Part shown: positions 1-9,914 of the stretch, piece after piece | How the letters are laid out: each line of letters opens with the position of its first letter | Position numbering within the stretch: position 1 is the stretch's first letter | NCBI GenBank assembly: GCA_947568835.1 | Contig: OX387605.1 | Location: forward strand, 26,263,769 to 26,327,768 | Length of the DNA stretch: 64,000 bases | Direction of reading: 5' to 3' | From: Protonemura montana | Lineage: Eukaryota > Arthropoda > Insecta > Plecoptera > Nemouridae | Notes under the pieces: generated by a model | What the model saw: the letters and a program-made list of their open reading frames with translations, nothing else | Told to the model about the DNA's origin: nothing | The model's database searches: none | Position numbers and translations under genes: made by a program

Positions 1-1131
1 GGGAGAGAGGTTGGAGGGATGAAAGTTAAGCAACACTGCGCTAGGTCAGGTATTGGATGAGTGACCATCATACACATGACCAGTTCTGTTCGGGAGAGAG
101 GTTGGAGGGATGAAAGTTAAGCAACACTGCGCTGGGTCAGGTACTGGATGGGTGACCATCATACACATGACCAGTTCTGTTTGGGAGAGAGGTTGGAGGG
201 ATGAAAGTTAAGCAACACTGCGCTGGGTCAGGTATTGGATAGGTGACCATCATACACATGACCAGTTCTGCTCGGGAGAGAGGTTGATGGGATGTAAGCT
301 AAGCAACACTGCGCTGGGTCAGGTATTGGATGGGTGACCATCATGCACATGACCAGTTCTGTTCGAGAGAGAGGTTGGAGGGATGAAAGTTAAGCAACAC
401 TGCGCTGAGTCAGGTATTGGATGAATGATCATCATACACATGACCAGATCTGTTCGGGAGAGAGTTAGGAGGGCTGAAAGTTTTACAACATTGCGCTGAG
501 TTAGGTATTGGATAGGTGACCATCATACACATGACCAGTTCTGTTTGGGAGAGAGGTTGGAGGAATGGAAGTTAAGTAACACTGCGCTGGGTCAGGTATT
601 GGATGGGTGACCATCATATACATGACCAGTTCTGCTCGGGAGAGAGGTTGGAGGGATGAAAGTTAAGCAACACTGCGCTGGGTCAGGTATTGGATGGGTG
701 ACCATCATACACATGACCAGTTCTGTTAGGGAGAGAGGTTGGAGGGATGAAAGTTAAGCAACACTGCGCTGGGTCAGGTATTGGATGGGTGACCATCATA
801 CACATGATCAGTTCTGTTTGGGAGAGAGGTTAGAGCAATGAAAGTTAGTACAGCAACTTCACTCGCCTGGCTTATCAACCTCTCGACAACATGGATTTGT
901 GAAGGAATCCTGTTGTTCGCGTTGTACCGTCCTTCGGAAGGCACGTTAAGGCGGTGGTCCTCTTAGTCTTCGACAGGAGTAGGCTACGTGCCGGCACCGG
1001 GTTTAACTCTCCCCCCTGCCAGGCTAAGTTAGGTTCATCATCATCCTCATCATCATCCACTCATTCATCGACCTCATTAGACCAGTGTCACATGGCCAGA
1101 TGTCAAAACAGTGCGTCGTGAAACACCACAA
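1..1131 (+). mobile_element. 5S-headed SINE, copy A: about nine 91-bp 5S-like units plus 3' body
   Basis: About nine tandem units of 91 bp fill positions 1 to 830. Each contains a stretch close to the 5S rRNA internal promoter (AAGTTAAGCAAC, then TTGGATGGGTGACC). The last unit runs into a different 3' body, about 831-1131, with the block CCGTCCTTCGGAAGG, a (TCA)n-like stretch and a tail ending in AAACACCACAA. The same body follows or precedes other arrays in the window, so unit array plus body form one element. 5S-derived SINEs (SINE3 class) normally carry one 5S head; the tandem head is the odd part. Short reading frames inside are shadows. Confidence 0.8.
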
Positions 1132-1576
1132 TTCCATCAGACTGATTACTGAGTTGAAAACTCTTGACCTACGACTTAAAGGACAGAGTTGTGTTCAGCA
1201 CCAAGGCTTGTCACTCACCTGTCGTCTCTGGGTCCTTGTCTTATCTCCCACACGACGCTCTCCTCCCGTCGTCTCTCACAGCGCGTCGACGTCTGCCACG
1301 CACGTTCTAACGTCATTCTACCAGCTGTCTTGTGTGTGTGTTTTGGGGGGGGGGGGGGGGCGTTGTTACGCCTTGGTTTCGGAGGCTGGGGCGTCTAGAG
1401 ACCTCGGTGAGTCTGTGATTGTCACACTCATCATAAACAGAATCCATCCGCAATCAGAGATTACTGCCTCACGCCGAGATTCTTCAAATGTGATTATATC
1501 TCAATGCCAAGCACTTGCTCGGTTAGCATTACGATCTCAGCGAGTCGGTCAGCTTCTTCTCAAACATGCGAGTCCT

Positions 1577-1692
1577 AAACCTCTCCTAACTCGCTCTTTA
1601 ACTCTAAACCTCTCCTAACTCGCTCTTTAACTCTAAACCTCTCTTAACTCGCTCTTTAACTCTAAACCTCTCTTAACTCGCTCTCTAACTTT
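1577..1692. repeat. 28-bp minisatellite, four units
   Basis: Four consecutive units with the core CTCGCTCTTTAACTCTAAAC; late units carry a C-to-T change and the last is decayed. No gene is associated with it. The stretch 1132-1576 before it holds only a G tract near 1347-1360. Confidence 0.8.
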
Positions 1693-1767
1693 GCTGCGAT
1701 TGCTGCTTGGATCCGGCTCCGTCAACTTTCCTTCGATCTCACTCCTGACGGAAAAGCAAAAAATTTC

Positions 1768-1925
1768 AAACTCTTCGACAGGAGTAGGCCTCGTGCCGGC
1801 ACCAGGTTTCCCCTCCTCCCTTCTAGGCTAGGTTAGGATCATCATCATCCACTCATTCACCGACGCCATTAGACCAGTGCCACATGGCTCGTTGTCAAAA
1901 CAGTGCTAAGTTAAACACAACAATA
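1768..1925 (+). mobile_element. 5S-headed SINE, 3' body fragment
   Basis: This matches the 3' half of the body seen in copy A, from CTTCGACAGGAGTAGGC through the ATCATCATC stretch to the terminal AAACACAACAA. There is no 5S-like head. It is probably a 5'-truncated or recombined copy. Confidence 0.7.
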
Positions 1926-2154
1926 TATCAAACGTGTCAAGAGAATTGAAAACCCGACCAACATTAACTGGCAAGTGAAGTAAAACATTTCAACACTCGC
2001 GTTCTACTTTCTTCAATCAAAACTGAGGAAGTTAATCAAGTTTTCAAATCAATATTTAAATATTTGTCTTAGCCTTCTGCTGTTTGCTGGCCCCAGACCA
2101 GAGAGATCAAGAGATATTTTACTGATTTCCAGACTCAAGTCTACTTGATGTAAA

Positions 2155-2328
2155 CTTAGCACTTGTTTTAACAAAAACTATTTCAACTGGGTTTTCAATG
2201 CTAAGTGAAGAACAACTAAATTTCCCAACGTTTTGTAACTTGTACCTGTTACTTTATCAAGGGTAAGAGCAGGGAAATTAAGTTGTTCTTCACTTAGCAT
2301 TGAAAACCCAGTTGAAATAGTTTTTGTC
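2155..2328. mobile_element. Inverted-repeat element (Penelope-like terminal repeat family), copy 1
   Basis: Two arms of about 55 bp are inverted around a short centre. The left arm includes AAAACTATTTCAACTGGG and the right arm its reverse complement. The centre holds a hammerhead-like block on the minus strand in which the G that should follow stem II is A. The same sequence recurs at 6.2-6.7, 17.8, 29.1 and partly 42.5 kb. Assignment to Penelope-like elements rests on the GAAACGTT-type block and on known hammerhead motifs in their terminal repeats; no protein domain is visible. Confidence 0.55.
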
Positions 2329-2330
2329 AG

Positions 2331-3050
2331 ACGGGATCTTCTTCCCTAAGGAGAGAGATTGTTTATCAATTATCACTGTTACTTGGGTTAATATTGGAGG
2401 TAAGAGCCGGGAACAATTGTATTCGGATTGGCAGTCGGCATTTAGATTATCAGACAGTTAATTAATTTTAAATCGTTCCACCCAAACTGCAATCCATTCT
2501 AAATATTTGTTATTCGAAATGTCATATTTGAAAGCACTAGAACTAAACTAAGTAATATATTTGTGCAATGTTTGCATTAAAAGGAATTAAATCAATTTAT
2601 AATTTAATTAATTGCACAGACTTGAAATAGATGTTGTCCCAATTACTGTCGCTGTCCCTTGAAATTTGTCTGATTTCTGGGAAGAATTTGGGAACGTAGA
2701 GTGAACAAAACGAAGAATGTAATCAATTGCTCACTCGAGGGCTCGAGGACTCGACCAACAGCACAAAGTGGATATGAGATCATCGCTCGAGCTGATGGCC
2801 TTTTGTTCCTCTCCCTCCAACCTTTCTACTTCCGGTCACGGTGCAATGTTCTCGCTTGTCATTCGTCAGGATGTCTTATGAAAAGGTAAGATGACCTCCA
2901 AGAAGAAGCTAATTGATTGATCTCCTTCTCAACATTTCAAATATTCGCAGAGATTAACGGATTTTCTTCTGGTTTCACTATGAATAATGCGGTGCAGCTT
3001 CTTTGCTAACCTCCAGGAATAAAACACGGCTTCACAACAACAAGAGCTTG
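2331..3050. other. Unassigned AT-rich stretch
   Basis: I see no coding signature, RNA gene or repeat shared with the rest of the window. Confidence 0.5.
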
Positions 3051-3055
3051 GTTAA

Positions 3056-3245
3056 GTCAGAAACTAATGCCTATCGAACAAGACACGATGTAAATACTGG
3101 TTCTACATTTAAAAAAGGACAGCTTATTCTGGAAGTCTATTTTATAATTTAATTCCACCAGAGATGAAAGAAAATGAGGGTTCAGCATTTAAACAGGGTT
3201 TGAAGCGCTACCTTAGGAAAACCTGTTTTTATAACATAAAATAAT
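3056..3245 (+). pseudogene. LINE ORF2 C-terminal remnant
   Basis: In one plus-strand frame the segment from about 3134 to the stop near 3243 reads SLFYNLIPPEMKENEG, then FKQGLKRYLRK. This is the pattern W/FxNxLPxxh...FKxxLKxxL that ends many non-LTR retrotransposon proteins. An (ATT)n tract follows 60 bp later, as is common at CR1-like 3' ends. Upstream domains are absent, so it is a 5'-truncated insertion. Confidence 0.55.
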
Positions 3246-3307
3246 TTATTGAAAATTGAAAATGACCTCTCTGTTTGACATTCTCATGTTGCTCATGGAA
3301 TAAAAAT

Positions 3308-3308
3308 A

Positions 3309-3369
<61 letters not shown>
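3308..3369. repeat. (ATT)n microsatellite, likely LINE tail
   Basis: About 20 perfect ATT units directly downstream of the LINE 3' remnant, so probably the element's simple-repeat tail. Confidence 0.85.
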
Positions 3370-3690
3370 TGTAAAGTGCAATGCCTCTCGGTATATTTGA
3401 CATTGGCCGCAGTTCTTAGGGAATGAGTCCTGAGTTTTAGAATGGATCGTTGTCGCCCTTGATTACAGGTGTATACTTGTTAATCTTTACATGCACTCAT
3501 CGACGCTTTACTTTTCCAGATGTTCCTTTTGTAGTCCATGAGTAGACTTCATGGATTGCTGAGAAGCGCGGGCCCGATGGCTTGTTTACAGAGTTAATTA
3601 CTGGTAAAGACACATCTTCAAGTTTGTAGAGATGTGCTTCACGGTGTTTGCTCTGTTTGATGAGATTGTTGGCCCTAAAAAGGGCCTTGG

Positions 3691-3733
3691 CTCTCGACGT
3701 TTCGACAAGTCACGGCTTGTCATCTTCAGGAGA
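3691..3733 (-). ncRNA. Hammerhead ribozyme candidate (type I, minimal stem III)
   Basis: On the minus strand the order is TCTC (3733-3730), core CTGAAGA (3729-3723), one unpaired T, stem II GACAAG / loop CCGTGA / CTTGTC (3721-3704), GAAA (3703-3700), CGTC (3699-3696), GAGA (3695-3692). TCTC pairs with GAGA as stem I; the CUGANGA and GAA cores are intact; stem III is only two pairs and cleavage would follow the C of GTC. Minimal hammerheads of this type are known in Penelope-like elements and retrozymes. The unpaired base before stem II and the tiny stem III may lower monomer activity. Confidence 0.55.
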
Positions 3734-3940
3734 CTTGTGAAATGGAGGAGAACAGAGTAAGCGTTTTCCGACGGTTGGGTGGGGCATGTTCATGCTAGCA
3801 CTTCCTGAACTCCAAGTTCACATATGGGAGAAGAGAGTGGCATTATTAGCGAAAGCAGAAAGCCTTGATCAGTGTATTGTTTCAGGAATGAAGTAATCTT
3901 CAACAGTCGACGCCCCCACCCCCATCCCCCCCAACCCAAC

Positions 3941-3991
3941 TGATCCTTAATCGTACTAAACCACATTGAAATTTGGCTTCAAGATCTCCGC
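3941..3991. repeat. 51-bp exact dispersed repeat, copy 1
   Basis: The 51 bp starting TGATCCTTAATCGTAC recur without a difference at 14803-14853. Flanks differ. No function is evident. Confidence 0.75.
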
Positions 3992-3999
3992 TTAGTGCA

Positions 4000-5590
4000 G
4001 CAAAACAGGCACAGAGGGTGCTACACACACAAGCAACTCCGATGTATTTTTTAAATGACTATCGCTACAAATGTGGACCGAAGGATGCAGCATGAAGACA
4101 TCAGGAATGCAGGGGACCGTTGTTAAGCCCAGAATGCCGTGAAGCAGGAAGCTTACATTGTCTTCCAAGCTTTCACTGCCATTCCTTCCCATCTCAACTG
4201 CAAGGAAACAAAGCTGGCAGGAATCCTAAAGTAATGGCTTTATCTTAACATTTACAAATCTCAGACTATTTTCCGCTGCTTTCGAAATAACATACTGTAA
4301 TGAAACATAAGTAAAAAGTGAGAATGATTAATCGACAAGCACTTTTGTAAATGTTTGGTGGCTAGACTAACTGAAGCAGTCCTTGCTATACAAAAAAATA
4401 AAAAAATTTTAAAATAAAAAAAAAAATCTCCGGAGATTCCCACTACAGAGAGAAAAGGTTTCCCGCTGCAGTGGATCGGCAATGCCATGTCGAGTGAGTT
4501 GAAATAAGGCTGATTTATACCAGGCTAGCATAAGTCAGAAGAGTCACGGCTACACGGTGTACTTGATGTTCGTCCCCCACTACTCTGACTTCATATTAAC
4601 AAAAATGGCTGCTTCCTGTCCGCAGCCGTCGGTCGAAAAGTATTCTGAAAAGTTCGCCGAATACATCGAATTAAAGTCATTACGTGTTGAGGAAGAATGG
4701 AATATTATCTGAAATATCCAGAAACCATGTGTGAACAGGTAATCCAATCGGATATGTCTGAATCCCCCCTCGGTAAAGTAATGCCGACTTGATTCCTTCT
4801 GCACGTGGCCACTACATTTTCTCATAAGTCATGAAATGTATTTTCTTTACTTTACAGTGCATCTGTAGAATCGTAGGAGACAGCAATGTTTGATGATGAT
4901 AATCTAGTAGTTCAGACTAAAGCCCAGGTCTATGAACTGTGCCTGTCGATGTCATGACAATGTGCCATCGCAGCGGTTTCTCTTGGCAAAGTATCGTTGG
5001 ACCCACTTGAATCAACTCGACTTGCAGAACTTTGTCAAGGTAAGACCAAGGAATTTTATCATATTTTACAATGGAAAAACCTTCCCTTGAAGAACAGTTG
5101 TTACTTGTTCAAGTTTATTTTTGTACCTTCCGATAGATTGCACCGTGTCAGGTAGGATAATGTGATCTTATAGACTAAATTACTAAAATTGTTCTTCTTA
5201 AGTGCATTAAAGTGTATTAAAATTGTAGAAGTGCCTGCAAGTATGATTATTTTGAGAGGAAGGTTCCAGAAAGCTCTGTACACCGAATGTCGAGAAATTG
5301 TTCCGCGGTCTCTGAGCTTTAGTTTGGTTGATGCAAGTCCCATGTTTTGAAGCCTGACTCCCTTTGTCTGCATTACAGGTCTTGTCGTTTACTGGTCTCC
5401 ATGGTGATCTGTGGGAAGCATCAACATCTTGGTCTTGTCAGGAACATGAAGGTATTTATTTCTGTCTATCCAAGCGTTATCATTGAATGTCTGGAATCCT
5501 GGCACAGACTTCACTTACATTAGACTAAACTTTGTTTCTGTTGGTGGAAGTTTTGTACCCTCTCCTGTATAGTTTCCTGTCCGCTCGTCC
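4000..5590. other. Unassigned stretch
   Basis: There are several short open frames, up to 90 codons, but none shows a recognisable domain, and no repeat shared with the window was seen. Confidence 0.45.
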
Positions 5591-6084
5591 TTTCTGATTC
5601 CTCTTGCTATTTCCTGCCATGGCTTGTATCCGGTTATTGCCTGCCTCATACATTTCAATTAGTCTTGCGATTTTTCTTCTTTCTTTTAGTGATTTCCATG
5701 TTAAGTTTTTGACCAGTTCAGTTCCGTTCTTAAACTCAGACTCAGTTGTTGTAATATATGCTCCATATCTATTCCTTGCTCTCTCACCAGTTTTACAAGC
5801 CGGGCCTTCAAATTTTCTTTGTTTCCAGTTTCCTTCTCATTTCTCTTTGATAGTTCTGCTTTCAACTCCCCTGCCTTAAGGTCTCCTATCTGTTTGATTT
5901 TTATCTCCTTTTTTGCTAGTATTTTGCACCCCATTACGTATAGGGCTGCTCTTTTCTGTACTTTTTCCACCTTTTGGTTGTCTCTGTCATTAGATGTCTC
6001 CCAAACATGTCCAGCATACTCTAGCAGTGGTCTCACTAGCGTAGTGCATGACTTTTCCTTGACATCAACTAAACTTTGTTTCAA
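5590..6084 (-). pseudogene. CR1/Jockey-like LINE RT C-terminal fragment with a SAP-like segment
   Basis: From 6084 leftward the minus strand encodes a LINE motif, VRPLLEYAGHVWET, then KVEKVQKRAALYVMG, the usual region after the reverse-transcriptase palm. A lysine/glutamate-rich stretch follows, DLKAGELKAELSKRN then GNKENLKARLVKLV, which matches the SAP DNA-binding pattern (LKxxELKxxL...G.K..L..RL). After a stop at about 5701 a shifted frame resumes typical LINE sequence, LTWKSLKERRKIARLIEMY. Family knowledge: these two LINE blocks are normally about 20 residues apart, so the SAP-like part is extra. It is broken by a frameshift and not a working gene. Confidence 0.55.
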
Positions 6085-6177
6085 CTAAACTTGGGCTCAT
6101 GATTTTACGTCAAGTTAGTCAACAAAAACAAAACATTGCTTGAAAGGAAATGTTTTTTGATTTAGAAATATGTCACT

Positions 6178-6740
6178 AGTTTTAACAAAAACTATTTCAA
6201 CTGGGTTTTGAATGCTAAGTGAAGAACAACTGAATTTCCCAACGTTTCGTAACTTGTACCTGTTACTTTATCAAGGGTAAGAGCAGTCCTGACAATTTTC
6301 CAATAACAAGAACAATATAAATAACAAGTGTAAAAGCAATGATAATGAATCTCTATGGGGAGAGATGTGGGAAGTTGGAAGATGGATTGGCAAGACTTCG
6401 AGAGAAGAGAATAACTGGACGTTGTATTAGAATGAAATCTTATTTAAATTGCAAACAGTTGCAATGCGCGGAGTATTTTATTATTATCCCAAACGCGGAC
6501 GTTTGGGCATCAAGTTTTGAGACTGTTTTACTGGAGGTTGTAGATGACATTTTAGCTAATTGTTATAATTTTATGTGGTTCTTTTGTTAATGGAAAATTG
6601 TCAGGACTGCTCTTACCCTTGAATAAGTTACAGGTACAAGTTACGAAACATTGGGAAATTTAGTTGTTCTTTACTTAGCATTGAAAACCCAGTTGAAATA
6701 GTTTTTGTTAAAACTAGTGCTAAGTTTACATCAAGTAGAC
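6178..6740. mobile_element. Inverted-repeat element (Penelope-like terminal repeats), copy 2, interrupted
   Basis: The left arm, about 6184-6305, and right arm, about 6586-6735, are inverted copies of the 2.2-kb family and extend to CCTGACAATTTTCC. The left arm carries, on the minus strand, CCC, TTGATAA, one extra A, stem II GTAAC/GTTAC, GAAAC, GTT, GGG: a hammerhead layout with two altered core bases. The 280-bp interior contains a tRNA-SINE fragment. Confidence 0.6.
6428..6531 (+). mobile_element. tRNA-derived SINE with inverted arms, copy 1 (degraded)
   Basis: It shares the 5' block GATGAAATCTTATTTAAATT and the 3' block TTTGGGCATCAA with the copies at 8.5, 19.5 and 63.2 kb, but the tRNA-like middle is almost fully deleted, leaving a short CCCAAACG/CGTTTGGG palindrome. 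Confidence 0.6.
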
Positions 6741-6745
6741 ATGAG

Positions 6746-8050
6746 TTTAAAAACTATCATATTTTCAGTTCACTATTTTCTTTGAGTGTGAAATCTTTGT
6801 TGGTTTGGATCCAAATATTACAATATTTATTACAATATTTACAATAAATATCACACAAAGAGAAAATATTTCTGGATTCAGAATAAAATTTGGCTGCGAT
6901 AAAAAACTTTTCACATTTTAATGAACAAAATATTTTTTGTTTTGCACTTTAGTAATGATCTTTTTTAAAACCTTCAAACTGAATAAGAGACGGTCACTTA
7001 GCACAGTTGGCTATCTTGGCGTGTCTAAATGCTTCCCTCATTTTGTAGGTTGGTGTTCCCTCCTCGCTTGACCCAGCACTTCGAGTGGCAGCACCCAGCG
7101 ACATCGGCAATCAACATCGACTCGGGAAACTTCATTCTACATCGAAAGAAGATCAGAAAAACCATCCGCGTTGTACACTCACCGTCCCTCGGGGAGAAAA
7201 GCAAGGTTTTTATTTGATCAACGTGATCGATTCTTGGCTGCAACGGACAAAACACGACGCATTGTTAGGATTAAAACAAGCACGGATTGTGAACCAACGT
7301 GTCCACTGGGACAGAGCCTTCTGGAAACTGTCTGCTGTCAAAATAAAATGTTTCTTCCAAACAAAAGCACCACACAACCGGAATGTAAACCATCTTTCAA
7401 TTGTGTTGATTAAACATAGCCACCCAATAACTTCAAGGGCGGTCTGAAATCTGTTTTGTGTTCTGCTTTTAATTTGAGATCTGATCCTTGGTGTTGGTTC
7501 ATGGCTTTTTATTTTTAATTTTTAATTTTTTAAATACAGTTTTATTCTTTCCAATGCACCTACACATATTTATTTATACCAAGAATGAAATGGAAATATA
7601 TGTAAGAACAGGAATGAAGCCCACAAAGCTGCAATGGAAAATATTACATAAAATCAATTTTACCAAGATAAGCTATAAATATAAATAAATTATAATTTCT
7701 TGTTCATGACGTCATAGAAATGTCTTCCATTCTTACGAAGCCATTATTTTATTTATTTGTTTTGTCGTGTTACATATTTTTGTAAGACAATTTGTTGACG
7801 TGGGATTTCATGAAATTGTGCAGCTAAAAAGTCTACCTGGCTTTGTCCGAGGCAATTGTTTTCAAACGGTGACTCGTGTTCTTATCTCAAGACGTAGCCT
7901 TCATCTGTTATTTTCCTATCAAATTGTGTTTTGTTGTTGGGCAGTTTATTGAGAGAAGAGTTTTCAAGTTAAGTTGACGGATATCAAGAACAATTGCTTC
8001 TGGAAATACAAGTTCTGATGAATATCAACTTTTTATTCATTTCAGACCAA
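6746..8050. other. AT-rich unassigned stretch
   Basis: No domain-bearing frame is visible. Short open frames at 7029-7447 overlap on both strands and show no family signature. The segment near 7085-7140 weakly resembles 19270-19320, perhaps an old repeat. Confidence 0.4.
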
Positions 8051-8119
8051 CTTTTAGCATTGTTTTTGTGCCACTAATATTATTGAGATTATATTTTTGC
8101 TACGTCCACCCAACCAACA

Positions 8120-8503
8120 GGGAAATCTCTTTAAGATAATTATTTAATTATTATCTTTGTGTTCAAATATGCGTTTAAAATAAAAACTGATGTATTTTTT
8201 CTTTTTATAATCCGATCATAACTTTTCTATTTCTATTTGTTTTAAGAATGGCTAAAATATGAATTCTCGTGGCGGGATTAAAACGGGCTGTGATTAACTA
8301 CACGTAGTTCTGACGTCATTTTGTTGTTTCCTTTGCGTTCGCTTCTGTTTCTTGACGTCAAATTGACGTCAGATTTCACTTCATGTCATAAAAAATGACG
8401 ACCCTCGTTTTCACACGAGATTCAAACGCAAACATTTAAAAAAAAATATGTGTTGGTTTTTTTCTCACAAAAAAAAATAGTTTCAAATTTAAAGAGATTT
8501 CCC
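8120..8503. mobile_element. MITE-like DNA element with 15-bp terminal inverted repeats
   Basis: The ends are GGGAAATCTCTTTAA at 8120-8134 and its exact reverse complement at 8489-8503. The 384-bp interior has no coding capacity. The duplicated flank at 8698-8771 lacks it, supporting insertion. The target duplication is at most 2 bp (AA) and the superfamily is unassigned. Confidence 0.65.
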
Positions 8504-8526
8504 AATTATGCCATGAATACTTTATT

Positions 8527-8697
8527 AGGATGAAATCTTATTTAAATTGCAAACGTTTGCAATGCGCGGGGTATTTTATTATTAACAACACTAGAACCAT
8601 CTCAAAAATTGATGCCCAAATGCAAAAGATCGGGGTTCGAGTCCCCGTTTGGGCATCAATTTTTGAGACGGTTTTAGTGTTGATAATAATAAAAAAA
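8527..8697 (+). mobile_element. tRNA-derived SINE with inverted arms, copy 2 (D and anticodon arms deleted)
   Basis: The centre keeps a perfect T arm, CGGGG-TTCGAGT-CCCCG, and a seven-pair acceptor stem GCCCAAA/TTTGGGC. The acceptor stem runs straight into an inverted arm of about 40 bp (AAAAATTGATGCCC and GGGCATCAATTTTT) out to the AACACTA ends. The 3' end is an ATAATAATAAAAAA tail. The D arm and anticodon arm are missing, so box A is lost. Confidence 0.7.
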
Positions 8698-9006
8698 CTT
8701 TTAGCATTGTTTTTGTGCCACTAATATTATTGAGATTATATTTGTGCTACGTCCACCCAACCAATTATGCCATATTGAAGTTAAGCTCGTGTCATTACTT
8801 TGTACAAAGTTATAATTCGTGTATTATTAGCAATATTACTTAATCTATCAACATTGAACATAAGGAATGTAGCTTTTCAGAGAAGTTGATCAACACAGGT
8901 TTATTGTATTTAAAGTTTTCCTCCATTACAACAGCAACTGGGACAAGATGTCAAGTCCCTGGTGTTGTGTATTGTGAGGGATAGGGTCACTGAAGACCAA
9001 CAATTA

Positions 9007-9199
9007 CCCCCCCCCCCCCCCCCCCCCCCCCTGCACACATTCCATCTTGAGCTTGGAGGGCAAAGATGTAATCTAGAACATATGACTTTGTTGCTGCTCG
9101 TGATTATGACATGTATTGCAATGACTTACAATAAAAACTATTATTCACTTATACAATTGTTTAAATATCAGAAAACGTTTACCCCTTACTCTGTCCGCG

Positions 9200-9232
<33 letters not shown>
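9007..9232. repeat. Poly-C tract and poly-A tract
   Basis: About 25 C run at 9007-9031 and about 33 A at 9199-9231. The A run sits just before the first of five minus-strand tRNA-like sequences, so the tract may be a T-rich 3' end of an element read on the minus strand, or simple expansion. Confidence 0.7.
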
Positions 9233-9237
<5 letters not shown>

Positions 9238-9262
9238 AAACCGTGTCCAAAAGGAGTTATTG

Positions 9263-9339
9263 TGACTGGATTCGAACCCAGGAATATAATTCCTCGTCCA
9301 GCCACGAAGCTAGCACGTTACCACTGGGCTACGCTGCCC
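9263..9339 (-). repeat. tRNA-like sequence 1 of 5
   Basis: On the minus strand it has box A TAGCCCAGTGGTAACG and box B GGTTCGAATCC at normal spacing. The acceptor stem does not pair convincingly, so it is a tRNA-derived SINE head or pseudogene, not a scored tRNA gene. Confidence 0.5.
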
Positions 9340-9474
9340 TGATAATAATGATGTGGTTTAAGTCGTATCTGTACCATCGATTTTGGACTTAGAAGAAAAA
9401 ATTTAAAAAAATACTTTGAAATATTTTTTCACCATCCTTTCAACAGGAATATATTTCGACTCTCAAAATATTAC

Positions 9475-9541
9475 GGCGCCGGGGATCGAACTGCAGTCCT
9501 CACGCACCGGAGATCCCGACCATCACACTGAGCCACTTGGA
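9475..9541 (-). repeat. tRNA-like sequence 2 of 5
   Basis: The minus strand has GTGGCTCAGTGTG (box A region) and GTTCGATCCCC (box B). It pairs by position and sequence with the tRNA-like at 9915-9984 about 440 bp away. Confidence 0.5.
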
Positions 9542-9630
9542 CTCATTGATGTATAGTGATTAATTATCAAACAGGTGATGTCATTTGTTTACTATTGCAG
9601 TCGCCATTCTCTGAAGAACAAAAATCATTT

Positions 9631-9696
9631 CACTCGGGAATCGAACCCGAACTCCGAAGTTACTGATCAACGAACTTTCCAACCAGCCGTGAAGAC
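9631..9696 (-). repeat. tRNA-like sequence 3 of 5
   Basis: Box A GGCTGGTTGGAAAG and box B GGGTTCGATTCCC on the minus strand. Its partner lies about 442 bp further right, at 10071-10138. Confidence 0.5.
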
Positions 9697-9914
9697 GAGG
9701 TAACAGTTGATTGAATTATTATACACTTGCATAGCAACGAGGCTGTCAGGGTCTGTTGCTAGGGGAGACCTGCATGGCAACGAGGCGATCAGTCTGTTGC
9801 TAAGCGAGATCTGATGACATGAAACGAATATTAGACAGTCAAGTTATTCAAACCCGAGATATGTTAGCATCGTACTCACCTCATTGCCGTGCGACTGTAG
9901 ATCCATTTCTTGCA

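Larger units (their letters stand above)
8052..8773. repeat. Direct duplication (about 75 bp) bounding two inserted elements
   Basis: The sequence from CTTTTAGCATTGTTTTTGTG to CCACCCAACCAATTATGCC occurs at 8051-8117 continuing at 8504-8513, and again at 8698-8771. In the first copy it is split by the MITE at 8120-8503; the second copy is unsplit and so acts as the empty site. The tRNA-derived SINE lies between the two copies. Confidence 0.7.
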
